Part shown: in pieces, positions 1-7,959 of the stretch
Layout: each line of letters begins with the position of its first letter
Numbering within the stretch: position 1 is the first letter of the stretch
Origin: Actinomycetota bacterium
GTDB lineage: Bacteria; Actinomycetota; Actinomycetes; S36-B12
Length of the DNA: 17,896 nt
Assembly: GCA_016870425.1 (NCBI GenBank)
Contig: VGBQ01000031.1
Coordinates: 1-17,896 of the forward strand
Direction of reading: 5' to 3'
The notes under the pieces: model-generated
What the model was told of the DNA's origin: nothing
The model's input: the letters and a program-made list of their open reading frames with translations, nothing else
Databases searched by the model: none
Position numbers and translations under genes: made by a program

Positions 1-727
1 GGAAGAAGAGCTGCCGCAGGCCCATGAGCGCGAAGGCATTGGCGGTGAAGACGAGGTAGGCCTCCTTGGTGAGGCCGAATACCGCCGGGATGGAATCGAC
101 GGCGAAGAGCAGGTCGGTCGTGCCGATGGCGAGCATGACCAGGAGCATCGGCGTGACGTGACGCTTGCCGTCGAGTCGCACCGTCAGGCGCGTGCCGTGG
201 TACTCCCGGGTGGTGGGCACCCGCTTCTCCAGCCAGCGGATCAGAGCATTGCCCTCGGGATCAGGCTCCTCGCCATGGCTGCGCCAGACCTTGACGGCGG
301 TGTAGAGGAGCAGGGCGCCAAAGAGGAAGAACGTCCCCGCGAAGCGTGCAATGGCCTCCGCGCCGATGATGATGAGGATCCCACGCAGGATGAGTGCGAT
401 GACGATGCCGACGAGCAGCACGCGGTGCCGATGCTCTGCCGGGACGGCGAACGCCGACAGGATGACCATGAAGACGAAGAGGTTGTCGACACTGAGGGAG
501 TACTCCGTGATGTAGCCCGCAAGGAACTGGCCGGCGTAGGTGGCACCGAAGTACCAGAAGATGAAGGCGGCGAACACCAGGGCGAGGGCGATGTAGAAGA
601 TCACCCAGCGAGTGGCCTCTCGAGGACCGAAGACATGCGGCCGGCTGTCCACCAGGACGAGGTCGAGGGCGATGATGCCCACGAGTCCCCCGATGGTCGC
701 GATCCACATCCATGTGGGGACGTTCAT
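1..727 (-). CDS. TerC family integral membrane protein (partial, C-terminus beyond window)
   Basis: Translation of the minus strand from ATG at 727 gives 242 residues with no stop before the window edge, so the C-terminus is missing. The protein is polytopic, with hydrophobic helices starting at residue 7. It has the two TerC family signatures, EYSLSVDNLFVFMVI near residues 75-89 and TTDLLFAVDSIPAVFGLT about 200-220. The paired Asp residues in these motifs are thought to bind metal. TerC/Alx/YkoY proteins are linked to manganese or other divalent-metal export and to metal loading of secreted proteins; the tellurite name is historical. The start is supported because ATG shares ATGA with the uvrB stop (724-727), which indicates translational coupling at the end of the rpsA-coaE-uvrB operon. 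No other tellurium genes are nearby. The substrate cannot be told from sequence. Confidence 0.93.
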   Translation of the reverse strand, partial: MNVPTWMWIATIGGLVGIIALDLVLVDSRPHVFGPREATRWVIFYIALALVFAAFIFWYFGATYAGQFLAGYITEYSLSVDNLFVFMVILSAFAVPAEHRHRVLLVGIVIALILRGILIIIGAEAIARFAGTFFLFGALLLYTAVKVWRSHGEEPDPEGNALIRWLEKRVPTTREYHGTRLTVRLDGKRHVTPMLLVMLAIGTTDLLFAVDSIPAVFGLTKEAYLVFTANAFALMGLRQLFF

Positions 728-2772
728 GCCTGGCCGGCCTCCTGCATCCCACGCAATTCACGCTTCAGATCCGAGACCTCGTCGCGGTACCTCGCCGCCA
801 ACTCGAACTGGAGCTCCGACGCCGCCTGATGCATCTGCTCGGTGAGTTCCTCGATGAGGGCAACGAGGTCCCGCCCTGCCAGCGACCGTGCCCGGACCAC
901 GCCCGAGGCCTCCCGGAGCAATTGCGTGGTGTCCGCGTCCTCCCGGGCAAGAAGATCGGTGATGTCGCCAATCTTCTTGCGCAGCGGCGCCGGGTCAATC
1001 CCGTGCTCGGCGTTGTAGGCCATCTGCTTGTCGCGACGCCTATTGGTCTCGTCGATGGCTCGCGCCATCGACGCGGTCACGGTGTCGGCGTACATGTGCA
1101 CCTCCCCGCTGACATTGCGGGCTGCGCGGCCGATCGTCTGGATCAGTGAGGTCTCGGACCTCAGGAAACCCTCCTTGTCGGCGTCGAGAATGCTGACCAG
1201 CGAGACCTCGGGGAGATCCAGTCCTTCGCGGAGCAGATTGATGCCCACGAGGACGTCGTACTCCCCCATGCGCAACTCCCGGAGTAGCTCCACGCGCCGC
1301 AGGGTGTCCACCTCGCTGTGGAGATAGCGCACGCGGACGCCGTGCTCCTCCAGGTATGCCGTGAGTTCCTCGGCCATGCGCTTGGTCAAGGTGGTGACGA
1401 GCACGCGCTCCGAGCGCGCCGCCCGCGCGCGGATCTGCTCCATCAGGTCGTCGATCTGCCCCTGGGTCGGCTTGATGACCACCTGGGGGTCGACCAGGCC
1501 CGTGGGGCGGATCACCTGCTCGACGAACTCCCCGCCCGCCTGGGTCAACTCGAAGGGCCCGGGTGTCGCAGAGAGGTAGACGGTCTGCCCCGTGCGCTCG
1601 CGGAATTCCTCCCAGCGCAGCGGGCGGTTGTCCATGGCACTGGGCAGTCGGAACCCGTGCTCGACCAGCGTGCGCTTGCGGCTCATGTCGCCCTCGTACA
1701 TCGCGCCGATCTGCGGGACGGTCACATGAGACTCGTCGACGATGAGCAGGAAATCCTCGGGGAAGTAGTCGAGCAGACAGTTGGGAGGCGATCCCTGCTC
1801 GCGCCCGTCGATGTGGCGGGAGTAGTTCTCGATGCCCGAGCAGGCCCCGACCTGACGCATCATCTCGATGTCATAGGTCGTCCGCATGCGCAGACGCTGG
1901 GCCTCGAGCAACTTGCCCTGGCCCTCCAACTCCGCAAGTCGCTCCTCCAGCTCCGCCTCGATACCCGCGATTGCTCGCGCCATCCGCTCTGGACCGGCGA
2001 CATAGTGAGTGGCGGGGAAGATCGCGAGTTCCTGATCGTCCGTGAGGATCTCCCCTGTCACCGGGTGCAGGGTCATGAGGCGCTCGACCTGGTCGCCGAA
2101 CATCTCGATGCGCACCGGATGCGTCTCGTAGACGGGGAAGACTTCGAGGGTGTCGCCTCGAACGCGGAAGGTGCCGCGTTCGAAGCTTGTGTCGTTGCGT
2201 GAGTACTGGATGTCCACCAAGCGGCGAAGAAGTGCATCACGATCATGCTCCTCCCCCACGCGCAGGCGGAGCATGCGGTCGACGTACTCCTGCGGGGTCC
2301 CGAGGCCATAGATCGCCGACACGGTCGCGACCACAACGACGTCACGGCGAGTGAGCAGGGAATTCGTCGCGGAGTGGCGCAGGCGCTCGACCTCCTCGTT
2401 GATCGATGAGTCCTTCTCGATGTAGGTGTCGGTCTGTGGCACATAGGCCTCGGGCTGGTAGTAGTCGTAGTAGGACACGAAGTACTCGACCGCGTTGTTG
2501 GGCAGCAGCTCGCGGAACTCGTTGGCGAGCTGGGCCGCAAGGGTCTTGTTCGGGGCCATCACCAGCGTCGGTCGCTGGACACGCTCCACGAGCCACGCGG
2601 CCGTGGCGCTCTTGCCGGTGCCCGTCGCGCCGAGGAGCACGATGTCGCGCTCGCCCGCCTCGATCCTCGCCGCGAGATCCTCGATGGCCGGGGGCTGGTC
2701 ACCCGAGGGCGTGTAGTCAGCCACCACCTCGAAGGGCGCGACCGTCCGCACGAGGTCGGTAACGGGGCGCAT
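724..2772 (-). CDS. uvrB: UvrABC excinuclease subunit B
   Basis: This is the 682-residue damage-verifying helicase-like subunit of nucleotide excision repair. It receives DNA from UvrA and recruits the nuclease UvrC. Walker A is GATGTGKSAT at residues 48-57. The beta-hairpin that inserts between strands is the Tyr-rich YYDYYQPEAYVPQTDTYIEK at 101-120. Motif II is DESH at 346-349, motif VI is QTIGRAARN at 545-553, and a UVR coiled-coil domain (UvrC contact) lies at about 636-670. Length is normal for the family. The N-terminus MRPV...RTVAPFEVV matches Streptomyces UvrB, which supports this ATG although the Shine-Dalgarno is weak. It lies 9 bp after coaE and its TGA overlaps the terC ATG. No SOS-box-like palindrome was seen directly upstream. 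All catalytic motifs are intact. Confidence 0.98.
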   Translation of the reverse strand: MRPVTDLVRTVAPFEVVADYTPSGDQPPAIEDLAARIEAGERDIVLLGATGTGKSATAAWLVERVQRPTLVMAPNKTLAAQLANEFRELLPNNAVEYFVSYYDYYQPEAYVPQTDTYIEKDSSINEEVERLRHSATNSLLTRRDVVVVATVSAIYGLGTPQEYVDRMLRLRVGEEHDRDALLRRLVDIQYSRNDTSFERGTFRVRGDTLEVFPVYETHPVRIEMFGDQVERLMTLHPVTGEILTDDQELAIFPATHYVAGPERMARAIAGIEAELEERLAELEGQGKLLEAQRLRMRTTYDIEMMRQVGACSGIENYSRHIDGREQGSPPNCLLDYFPEDFLLIVDESHVTVPQIGAMYEGDMSRKRTLVEHGFRLPSAMDNRPLRWEEFRERTGQTVYLSATPGPFELTQAGGEFVEQVIRPTGLVDPQVVIKPTQGQIDDLMEQIRARAARSERVLVTTLTKRMAEELTAYLEEHGVRVRYLHSEVDTLRRVELLRELRMGEYDVLVGINLLREGLDLPEVSLVSILDADKEGFLRSETSLIQTIGRAARNVSGEVHMYADTVTASMARAIDETNRRRDKQMAYNAEHGIDPAPLRKKIGDITDLLAREDADTTQLLREASGVVRARSLAGRDLVALIEELTEQMHQAASELQFELAARYRDEVSDLKRELRGMQEAGQA

Positions 2773-2781
2773 CGGGCCAGC

Positions 2782-3378
2782 CTAGGTGTTGAGCTCGGTC
2801 AGGCTCCGCCAGAGTCCGTCCACGTGCCCGGCCAGGGTGCCTAGGTCCGACCCGTTGTCCACCAGGTAGTCCGCGACGGCGATCCGCTCCGCCCGGGGCG
2901 CCTGGGCGTCGATCCTCCTGCGGGCATCCGCCGCATCGACGCCGCGATCGGCGAGGCGCTCGATCCGCACCTCGTCGGGCGCATCGACGACGACCACCGC
3001 ATCCCACCCCTGGAGGGCTGCCGGACCCTGCTCCACGAGGAGGGGCATGTCGTACACCACGACCGCGTCCGGGGCCGCGGCCGCAATGAGCTCTGCGCTG
3101 CGCTCGGCGATCCTGGGGTGCGTGATCGCGTTGAGTCGCGAGAGGGCGTCCGAGTCGGCGAAGACGATCTGGGCCAGCCGAGCGCGACGGAGACGGCCGT
3201 CGTCATCGATCACGTCATCACCGAAGGCCTCGCGGATCTCGCGGAGCGCAGCGGTGCCTGGCTCGACGATCTCTCGCGCGATGGCGTCGGCGTCCACCAC
3301 CACCGCCCCGCGCTCCGCGAGCATGCGCGCCACGGTGCTCTTGCCGGAGCCGATGCCGCCACTCAGCGCGACCCTCAT
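2782..3378 (-). CDS. coaE: Dephospho-CoA kinase
   Basis: This 198-residue P-loop kinase catalyses the last step of coenzyme A synthesis, ATP-dependent phosphorylation of the ribose 3'-OH of dephospho-CoA in the cytosol. The P-loop GGIGSGKST is at residues 7-15. DADAIARE (29-36) and the NAITHP and DMPLLVEQG segments are typical of the CoaE family. The length matches the stand-alone enzyme. It lacks the C-terminal GrpB/UPF0157 extension that mycobacterial CoaE carries. The start is fixed by the P-loop lying at the N-terminus. The Shine-Dalgarno is poor, and the gene starts 23 bp after the rpsA stop, so translation may depend on coupling to rpsA. Confidence 0.97.
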   Translation of the reverse strand: MRVALSGGIGSGKSTVARMLAERGAVVVDADAIAREIVEPGTAALREIREAFGDDVIDDDGRLRRARLAQIVFADSDALSRLNAITHPRIAERSAELIAAAAPDAVVVYDMPLLVEQGPAALQGWDAVVVVDAPDEVRIERLADRGVDAADARRRIDAQAPRAERIAVADYLVDNGSDLGTLAGHVDGLWRSLTELNT

Positions 3379-3385
3379 CCCATGA

Positions 3386-3398
3386 CTCGGTGCCCGAG
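3386..3398 (-). other. Small hairpin between rpsA and coaE
   Basis: The plus strand reads CTCGG-TGC-CCGAG, a 5-bp stem with a 3-nt loop. It sits between the rpsA stop codon (3402-3404) and the coaE start (3376-3378). There is no T-tract, so it is not an intrinsic terminator. It could tune coaE translation or mRNA processing, or be a chance feature of GC-rich sequence. Confidence 0.25.
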
Positions 3399-3401
3399 GA
3401 G

Positions 3402-4859
3402 TCAGGCGTCGCCGGCGAGCTTGTCGCGCAGCGCCTGCAGCGACTCATCGGAGGCCAGTGCTCCCGAGCCCTCCGGGTCCTCTGAGGTTGAGGAGTACTC
3501 CGTCGCCGTGCCCTCGGCCACCGCTTGCTCCGCGTCGGCCGTGCGCATATCTGTAGCCTGCTTGCGGTGCGCCTCCCAGCGTGCGTGGGCCTCGGCGTAC
3601 TCCCTCTCCCACTGGGCCCGCTGGTCTTCGTAGCCGGCCTTCCACTCCCCCGTCTCGGGGTCGAACCCATCCGGGCCGACGTAGTTGCCTGCCTCATCGA
3701 ACGCGGGCGCCATGCCGTAGAGGTAGGGATCGAACTCGTCGGCGACCTCTTCGTCGCCGGACTCGTTGGCCTGCTTCAGGCTCAGGGAGATGCGTCGGCG
3801 CTCCAGGTCGATGTCGATGACCTTCACGAAGATCTCGTCACCGACCTGCACGATCTGCTCCGGGATCTCGACATGGCGCTCAGCCAGCTCCGAGATGTGC
3901 ACGAGACCCTCAATGCCCTCTTCCACGCGGACGAAGGCGCCGAAGGGGACGAGCTTGGTCACGCGGCCGGGGGCAACCTGGCCAATCTGATGCGTGCGGG
4001 CGAAGTGCTGCCAGGGATCCTCCTGGGTCGCCTTGAGTGACAGGCTCACCCGCTCGCGATCCATGTCCACGTCGAGCACCTCGACGGTGACCTCCTGGCC
4101 GACCTCGACGACCTCGGAGGGGTGGTCGATGTGCTTCCAGGAGAGCTCGGAGACGTGGACGAGGCCGTCGACGCCACCGAGGTCGACGAAGGCACCGAAG
4201 TTGACGATCGAGGAGATGACGCCGGAGCGGATCTGGCCCTTCTGCAGGTTGTTGAGGAAGGTCTGGCGGACCTCGCTCTGCGTCTGCTCGAGCCAGGCGC
4301 GCCGTGAAAGCACGACGTTGTTGCGGTTCTTGTCGAGCTCGATGATCTTGGCCTCGAGGGTCTTGCCGACGTAGGGCTGGAGGTCGCGCACGCGTCGCAT
4401 CTCCACGAGAGAGGCAGGCAGGAACCCGCGAAGACCGATGTCGAGGATGAGGCCACCCTTGACCACCTCGATGACGCTGCCCTCGACGACGCCGTCCTCG
4501 TCCTTGATGCGCTCGATGGTGCCCCACGCGCGCTCGTACTGCGCGCGCTTCTTGGACAGGATGAGACGACCGTCCTTGTCCTCCTTCTGAAGGACCAGAG
4601 CCTCAACCGCATCACCGACGGACACCACCTCGTGGGGGTCAACGTCGTGCTTGATGGAGAGCTCGCGCGACGGGATCACGCCCTCGGTCTTGTAGCCGAT
4701 GTCCAGGAGGACCTCGTCGCGGTCAACCTTGACGATGGTGCCTTCGACGATGTCGCCGTCGTTGAAGTACTTAATGGTCGAGTCGATAGCGGCGAGGAAT
4801 TCGTCGGCGTCGCCGATGTCGTTGACGGCTACCTGGGGGGCGATGGTCTGGGAGGTCAC
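3402..4859 (-). CDS. rpsA: 30S ribosomal protein S1 (four S1 domains)
   Basis: This is the ribosomal protein that binds mRNA and helps it dock on the 30S subunit. From the chosen start it is 485 residues. Four S1/OB-fold repeats lie at about 35-105, 122-190, 205-277 and 292-364. They are followed by an acidic, Trp/Tyr/Glu-rich low-complexity tail ending LRDKLAGDA, as in mycobacterial and Streptomyces RpsA. The sequence is close to M. tuberculosis RpsA through the conserved core, for example FGAFVDLGGVDGLVHVSELS. An ATG at 4895 would add 12 residues. GTG at 4859 is preferred because GGAG lies 5 nt upstream and the product then begins like known actinobacterial S1 (PQVAVNDIG about ten residues in). 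It is the first gene of the rpsA-coaE-uvrB-terC operon. Confidence 0.96.
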   Translation of the reverse strand: MTSQTIAPQVAVNDIGDADEFLAAIDSTIKYFNDGDIVEGTIVKVDRDEVLLDIGYKTEGVIPSRELSIKHDVDPHEVVSVGDAVEALVLQKEDKDGRLILSKKRAQYERAWGTIERIKDEDGVVEGSVIEVVKGGLILDIGLRGFLPASLVEMRRVRDLQPYVGKTLEAKIIELDKNRNNVVLSRRAWLEQTQSEVRQTFLNNLQKGQIRSGVISSIVNFGAFVDLGGVDGLVHVSELSWKHIDHPSEVVEVGQEVTVEVLDVDMDRERVSLSLKATQEDPWQHFARTHQIGQVAPGRVTKLVPFGAFVRVEEGIEGLVHISELAERHVEIPEQIVQVGDEIFVKVIDIDLERRRISLSLKQANESGDEEVADEFDPYLYGMAPAFDEAGNYVGPDGFDPETGEWKAGYEDQRAQWEREYAEAHARWEAHRKQATDMRTADAEQAVAEGTATEYSSTSEDPEGSGALASDESLQALRDKLAGDA

Positions 4860-5048
4860 GCGGACTCCGATGCGGATAGGTGTCGGTCGGCGCATGTCGA
4901 GACCGTGATCGACGTGGAGCGCGGGGCGGGCCGCGGGCCACGACGAACGTCACGAGGCCACTCGGTCCGGGACACGTGCGGGCTCGGCGTGCCCGAGGAG
5001 GATAGCGCAGCAGGCCCCAGGGCCTAGCGTCCGGTCCCTACCCGCCGG
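4860..5048 (-). promoter_or_regulatory. Spacer between DUF3068 gene and rpsA, probable rpsA promoter region
   Basis: This 189-bp gap is one of the two largest non-coding stretches in the window and should carry the promoter of the rpsA operon. On the minus strand a TATCCT hexamer at 4999-5004 fits a -10 element, but no convincing TTGACA-like -35 was found at 16-18 bp. A small AGGCC-CCAG-GGCCT palindrome (5012-5025) sits just upstream of it. The promoter assignment is inference from position. Confidence 0.35.
4865..4868 (-). promoter_or_regulatory. Ribosome binding site that decides the rpsA start
   Basis: On the minus strand GGAG lies 5 nt before GTG at 4859. The alternative ATG at 4895 has no comparable purine-rich stretch. 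This favours the shorter RpsA. Confidence 0.6.
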
Positions 5049-5054
5049 CTAGGC
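5022..5054 (-). terminator. Possible weak stem-loop at the end of the DUF3068 gene
   Basis: The inverted repeat GCCTAGC (5022-5028) and GCTAGGC (5048-5054) could form a 7-bp stem with a 19-nt loop. It includes the TAG stop codon of the upstream DUF3068 gene. There is no U-tract, so it would be at best a weak or factor-assisted terminator, or a 3' mRNA stabiliser. Confidence 0.22.
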
Positions 5055-6032
5055 GCTGGCGCTTCCCCCTTGGTGGGCGCCCGAGCGGCGCTGACCGCCC
5101 GTGGCCACCAGGACGATGCCCAGGACGAGCAGGATTACGCCCAGGATCACCGCCACCAACGGGACCGTATTGTTGAGAAGCGTGATGAGCGCCGCCTGTG
5201 ACTTCGCGTACGTGATGCCAGCGCTTGCCTCCTCCGGCGTGGTGCCGATGACAGCGTCAAGGATCGTCACCTTGTCGGTGTTGTCCGGGCCGCGGAGGGT
5301 CTGAAGTTGAGCGCTCTCGCCCTTGACGATCGCACCCGTCAGTGGCTCGACCCACAGGGTGAGCACGTTGCTGTAGTAGCGCGGCGCGACGAAGTTGGGC
5401 AACGGCGATCCGACTAGGTCACCCGGCACCTCAATCGTGCCCGTCTGCGTGGGCTCGACGGTCACGATGAACTTGTAGACCGGCAACCCTTCGAGGGTTT
5501 CCTCGCCTTGGTAAACGGCTTCCACTCCCTCATTGAGTGAGGTGTCGAAATACGGGTAGTTCTGGGCCTTGGTGAACATCGGGAACTTGAGCGGATTGAT
5601 CCCACTCATCTCGACATTCTCACCGTCCACGTTGGCGCCGCAGCAATTCGACAGCTCGGACGTGACGCGATTGAAGGCGAACCGGCCGGTGCTGGCGAGC
5701 ACGACGACCCCGGCGTTGTCCTCCACCCGCTGGAAGGTGTCGTAGACAGCGAGGTCGGCGGCCTTAGCCTCAGCAGTTTGGCTCGCAGGGACGTCGCCAC
5801 GCGTGAAGCGGGTCACCGTGAGGGGAACATCGGTGCGTTCCGTGAAAGTGGCGGGATCGAACAGTTTCGACGCCACGCCGCTCTGGTCGGTTTGGGTAAC
5901 CCCACCGGAGTCCTCGCCCGGGGACAGCGGTGCCTTCGCGACGGCGGGGACGACACTGAAGCGCAGCAGCGCTCCAAGGATCACGAGGAAGACCCCGAGC
6001 CCTACCAACACGATGCCAATGCCACGCTTCAT
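5049..6032 (-). CDS. DUF3068 (PorA-family) membrane-anchored protein
   Basis: This 327-residue protein has an N-terminal membrane helix (about 5-24), a large extracytoplasmic domain, a C-terminal helix (about 289-312) and a short basic, Gly/Ser-rich tail inside. I recognise DUF3068 from the overall architecture and from the Cys-Cys motif SNCCGANVDG (Cys130-Cys131) after the FAFNRVT segment. Database names call the family PorA porin-like, but two single helices around a soluble domain do not resemble a porin, and the function is unknown to me. As I recall, M. tuberculosis Rv0227c belongs to this family and sits among envelope-glycan genes, like this one. The start ATG at 6032 has GGAGG 6 nt upstream. 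It is divergent from the GT-C-like operon and is followed by rpsA on the same strand after 189 bp. Confidence 0.88.
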   Translation of the reverse strand: MKRGIGIVLVGLGVFLVILGALLRFSVVPAVAKAPLSPGEDSGGVTQTDQSGVASKLFDPATFTERTDVPLTVTRFTRGDVPASQTAEAKAADLAVYDTFQRVEDNAGVVVLASTGRFAFNRVTSELSNCCGANVDGENVEMSGINPLKFPMFTKAQNYPYFDTSLNEGVEAVYQGEETLEGLPVYKFIVTVEPTQTGTIEVPGDLVGSPLPNFVAPRYYSNVLTLWVEPLTGAIVKGESAQLQTLRGPDNTDKVTILDAVIGTTPEEASAGITYAKSQAALITLLNNTVPLVAVILGVILLVLGIVLVATGGQRRSGAHQGGSASA

Positions 6033-6159
6033 TGCCAGCCTCCAGGGGGCTCCAGAGCGGAGCTTGCGAGGAAACCGTACCGGGTCAGCGGCTCACCTGC
6101 CGTACATTCGGGGTTCAAGCGCGCTGCGTCTTCCGCGACGCGTACCGGAGAGGGGGCCA
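6033..6159. promoter_or_regulatory. Divergent intergenic region between DUF3068 gene and the GT-C-like operon
   Basis: This 127-bp region should hold back-to-back promoters. TACATT at 6103-6108 on the plus strand resembles a -10 element but has no clear -35. CGTACCGG occurs twice (6076-6083 and 6141-6148), which could be a binding site or coincidence. The plus-strand gene has GGAG at 6147-6150 and a run of G just before ATG at 6160. Confidence 0.4.
6039..6043 (-). promoter_or_regulatory. Shine-Dalgarno of the DUF3068 gene
   Basis: GGAGG on the minus strand lies 6 nt before ATG at 6032. This is one of the strongest ribosome binding sites in the window and fixes the start. Confidence 0.65.
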
Positions 6160-7959
6160 ATGACGCTGGCGCTTGCCGCGAACCCGGCGGCGACCGGCAG
6201 GGCGGATGCCCCCTTCTGGAGCCCCCGGCAGGTGCGCGCCCTGACGGCCACCGCCGTCCTCGTGGCCGTACTCGTGCGGGCGTGGCTCCTCCTCGGCCAG
6301 TCCATTGGCGGGGACAGCCTCGTCTTGGTGGGGTCCGTCGCCCTAGGCGAGGCAGGGCCGGACCTCTCGCTCCTCGAACTCACGGGGGCCCATCTCGCCC
6401 TGGCTCTCGCCCCCCTGGACTTCTGGCCCCTGGCCCTGGTGCTTCTCGCCCTATGGGTGGCCTACTGCGGGACTGCCTGGGTGGCAGCCCGCGAACTTCT
6501 GCAGCCGGGAGCGCGACGTCTGACGCTGCTCCTGCTCCTCATCTACTCCCCCCTGACCATCCCGGGCATGTCCACCTGGCCGATCGGAGCCGAGCAGACG
6601 GCGTTTGCCGTCGGCTCCCTGCTCGTCGTCACCGGTGCGGCGCGTCTGCACCGATCAGGTCGGACTCGCGACGCCTGGCTCCTCCCGGCCGGTGTGGTGG
6701 TCGCCATGGCCGGTTCGACCGCCGTCCCCTGGGGGCTGGCGTGGATTACGGGAGCCTGGGCCGTCGCGCTGGTGTGGATGCCCCACATCGGATGGCGCCG
6801 GAGTCGACTCCAGGCGCGCCGCGCCCTCGCCACGTCGGCCCTCGCGATGCTGCCGCTCGTTGCCTGGGCGCTCCTGTCATCCTCCTGGCCCGTCGCGGCC
6901 CTCCCCCGCGACCTGGGCGAGGCCGCCGCATTCCTGGGCCAGTCGATCGGCTCGGGGCTGGTGCCGGGGCTCGCCGGTGGTCCCATCGCCTGGACCAGCG
7001 ACCTGTCCGTCGCCCCGACAGCCGCGGCCCCCGTCTGGATAGTCGCGGCGGGAATCCAGGTGCTGCTCATCGGGCTGGTCACCACGCTATTCGTTACCGG
7101 TCGCGGCCTCCTGCCGTGGGGAGCGGGCTTGTTCGCGACGGGTCTCGCCCTGGTCTGTGCCGCCCTCGGCACGTCACCGCTCGTCGCGGGAACGGGCGGG
7201 CAACTGCTGGGCCTTGCCGCGGCGCCTGCCCTTCTCGCGCCCGCCGCCGCCGCCTGCCTCGCCGCAGTGCCGCACCCCGCGAGAGCAGCGATCCCGCTTC
7301 CCTCATGGCTGGACGCCCGAAGCCGCGCGGTGATCGGTGTCGTCGCCATCGACGCCTTCCTTGCGGTGTCCGCGATGACGACGATCGGATGGAATGACGC
7401 ACGCGCTACCTACCCGGGCGAAGACTTCGTGGCAAGCGCCCGGGCGGCCCTGGCTATGGCAGCTAGGGATGTTCCGGTGCTCCCCCAGGTCGTCCCACCC
7501 AACGTCGTGAACCCGGCTTACGCTCCGCTCAACCGCACAGACGTCATCTTCGCCCCCCTCGACGCCCGCCCCGCCTTCGCCGACTGGACCCCCGTGCTTC
7601 AGGTGCTCGACTCTGAGGGATCTCTGCGCCCGGCCCGTGTCGCCGGCATCCCCGTGCCGGTCGACTGCACGGACACGGGGCTCGTCGTCGGCGAGTTCCC
7701 CCGCCTGCCCGAATTCGGCTACGTGATCGAGTTCGCCTTGCCCGCCCCCGATCTCTACGGCTTTGCAGTCACCCTGGGGGGCGGTGAGCCGGTGGCCGTG
7801 CCGCCCGACCCGTCACGCACGCGAGTATTCGTACAGGTGGTCGGCGGAGGAGACACGCTCGAAGTGTCGTCGCTCGGCGCGGAGCCCCTCTGCGCCGACA
7901 GCCTGCGCATCGGGCAGGCCGAGCTCATCGATGCCCCCGCACCAGAGGCGCTCCCATGA
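6160..7959 (+). CDS. GT-C-like polytopic membrane protein, paralog 1 (degenerate Asp motif)
   Basis: This 599-residue protein has about ten or more hydrophobic helices (residues 27 to about 460) and a C-terminal extracytoplasmic domain. It is a diverged paralog of the next two genes. Shared features are a motif after the first helix, His78, a Thr-Trp pair at 139-140, PGLAGGP at 269-275, and C-terminal LRPARV plus Cys503 and Cys578. In the GT-C fold the first outer loop carries acidic catalytic residues; here the site reads GGDS (50-53) where the paralogs have Asp-Asp, so only Asp52 remains. It may be an inactive partner, a transporter-like helper, or an enzyme with altered chemistry. The reading frame stays open upstream over the divergent promoter region, but ATG at 6160 with GGAG-AGGGGG before it is the sensible start. 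Its stop overlaps the next start (ATGA, 7956-7959). No named family recognised. Confidence 0.85.
   Translation: MTLALAANPAATGRADAPFWSPRQVRALTATAVLVAVLVRAWLLLGQSIGGDSLVLVGSVALGEAGPDLSLLELTGAHLALALAPLDFWPLALVLLALWVAYCGTAWVAARELLQPGARRLTLLLLLIYSPLTIPGMSTWPIGAEQTAFAVGSLLVVTGAARLHRSGRTRDAWLLPAGVVVAMAGSTAVPWGLAWITGAWAVALVWMPHIGWRRSRLQARRALATSALAMLPLVAWALLSSSWPVAALPRDLGEAAAFLGQSIGSGLVPGLAGGPIAWTSDLSVAPTAAAPVWIVAAGIQVLLIGLVTTLFVTGRGLLPWGAGLFATGLALVCAALGTSPLVAGTGGQLLGLAAAPALLAPAAAACLAAVPHPARAAIPLPSWLDARSRAVIGVVAIDAFLAVSAMTTIGWNDARATYPGEDFVASARAALAMAARDVPVLPQVVPPNVVNPAYAPLNRTDVIFAPLDARPAFADWTPVLQVLDSEGSLRPARVAGIPVPVDCTDTGLVVGEFPRLPEFGYVIEFALPAPDLYGFAVTLGGGEPVAVPPDPSRTRVFVQVVGGGDTLEVSSLGAEPLCADSLRIGQAELIDAPAPEALP

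Noticed and set aside
1..727. Tellurite resistance cluster
   Set aside because: Only a TerC-family protein is present, with no other ter genes, and it is coupled to uvrB in a housekeeping operon.
1318..2202. Long plus-strand open frame opposite uvrB
   Set aside because: It lies fully antisense to a strongly conserved gene, and its composition is that of a GC-rich shadow frame with no recognisable motif.
4860..4895. ATG at 4895 as the rpsA start
   Set aside because: It adds 12 basic residues not seen in related S1 proteins and lacks a good ribosome binding site; GTG at 4859 has GGAG 5 nt upstream.
5049..6032. True outer-membrane porin function for the DUF3068 protein
   Set aside because: The family label suggests PorA, but the protein has two single membrane helices around a soluble domain, not a porin-like form.
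5803..6159. N-terminal extension of paralog 1 back to 5803
   Set aside because: The extension would run antisense through the start of the DUF3068 gene; the ATG at 6160 has a good purine-rich site and is followed by the expected first helix.
5778..7397. A 539-codon plus-strand frame spanning the divergent region and paralog 1
   Set aside because: It crosses two real genes in another frame and is full of Arg, Pro and Gly with no hydrophobic or domain pattern, so it is a shadow.
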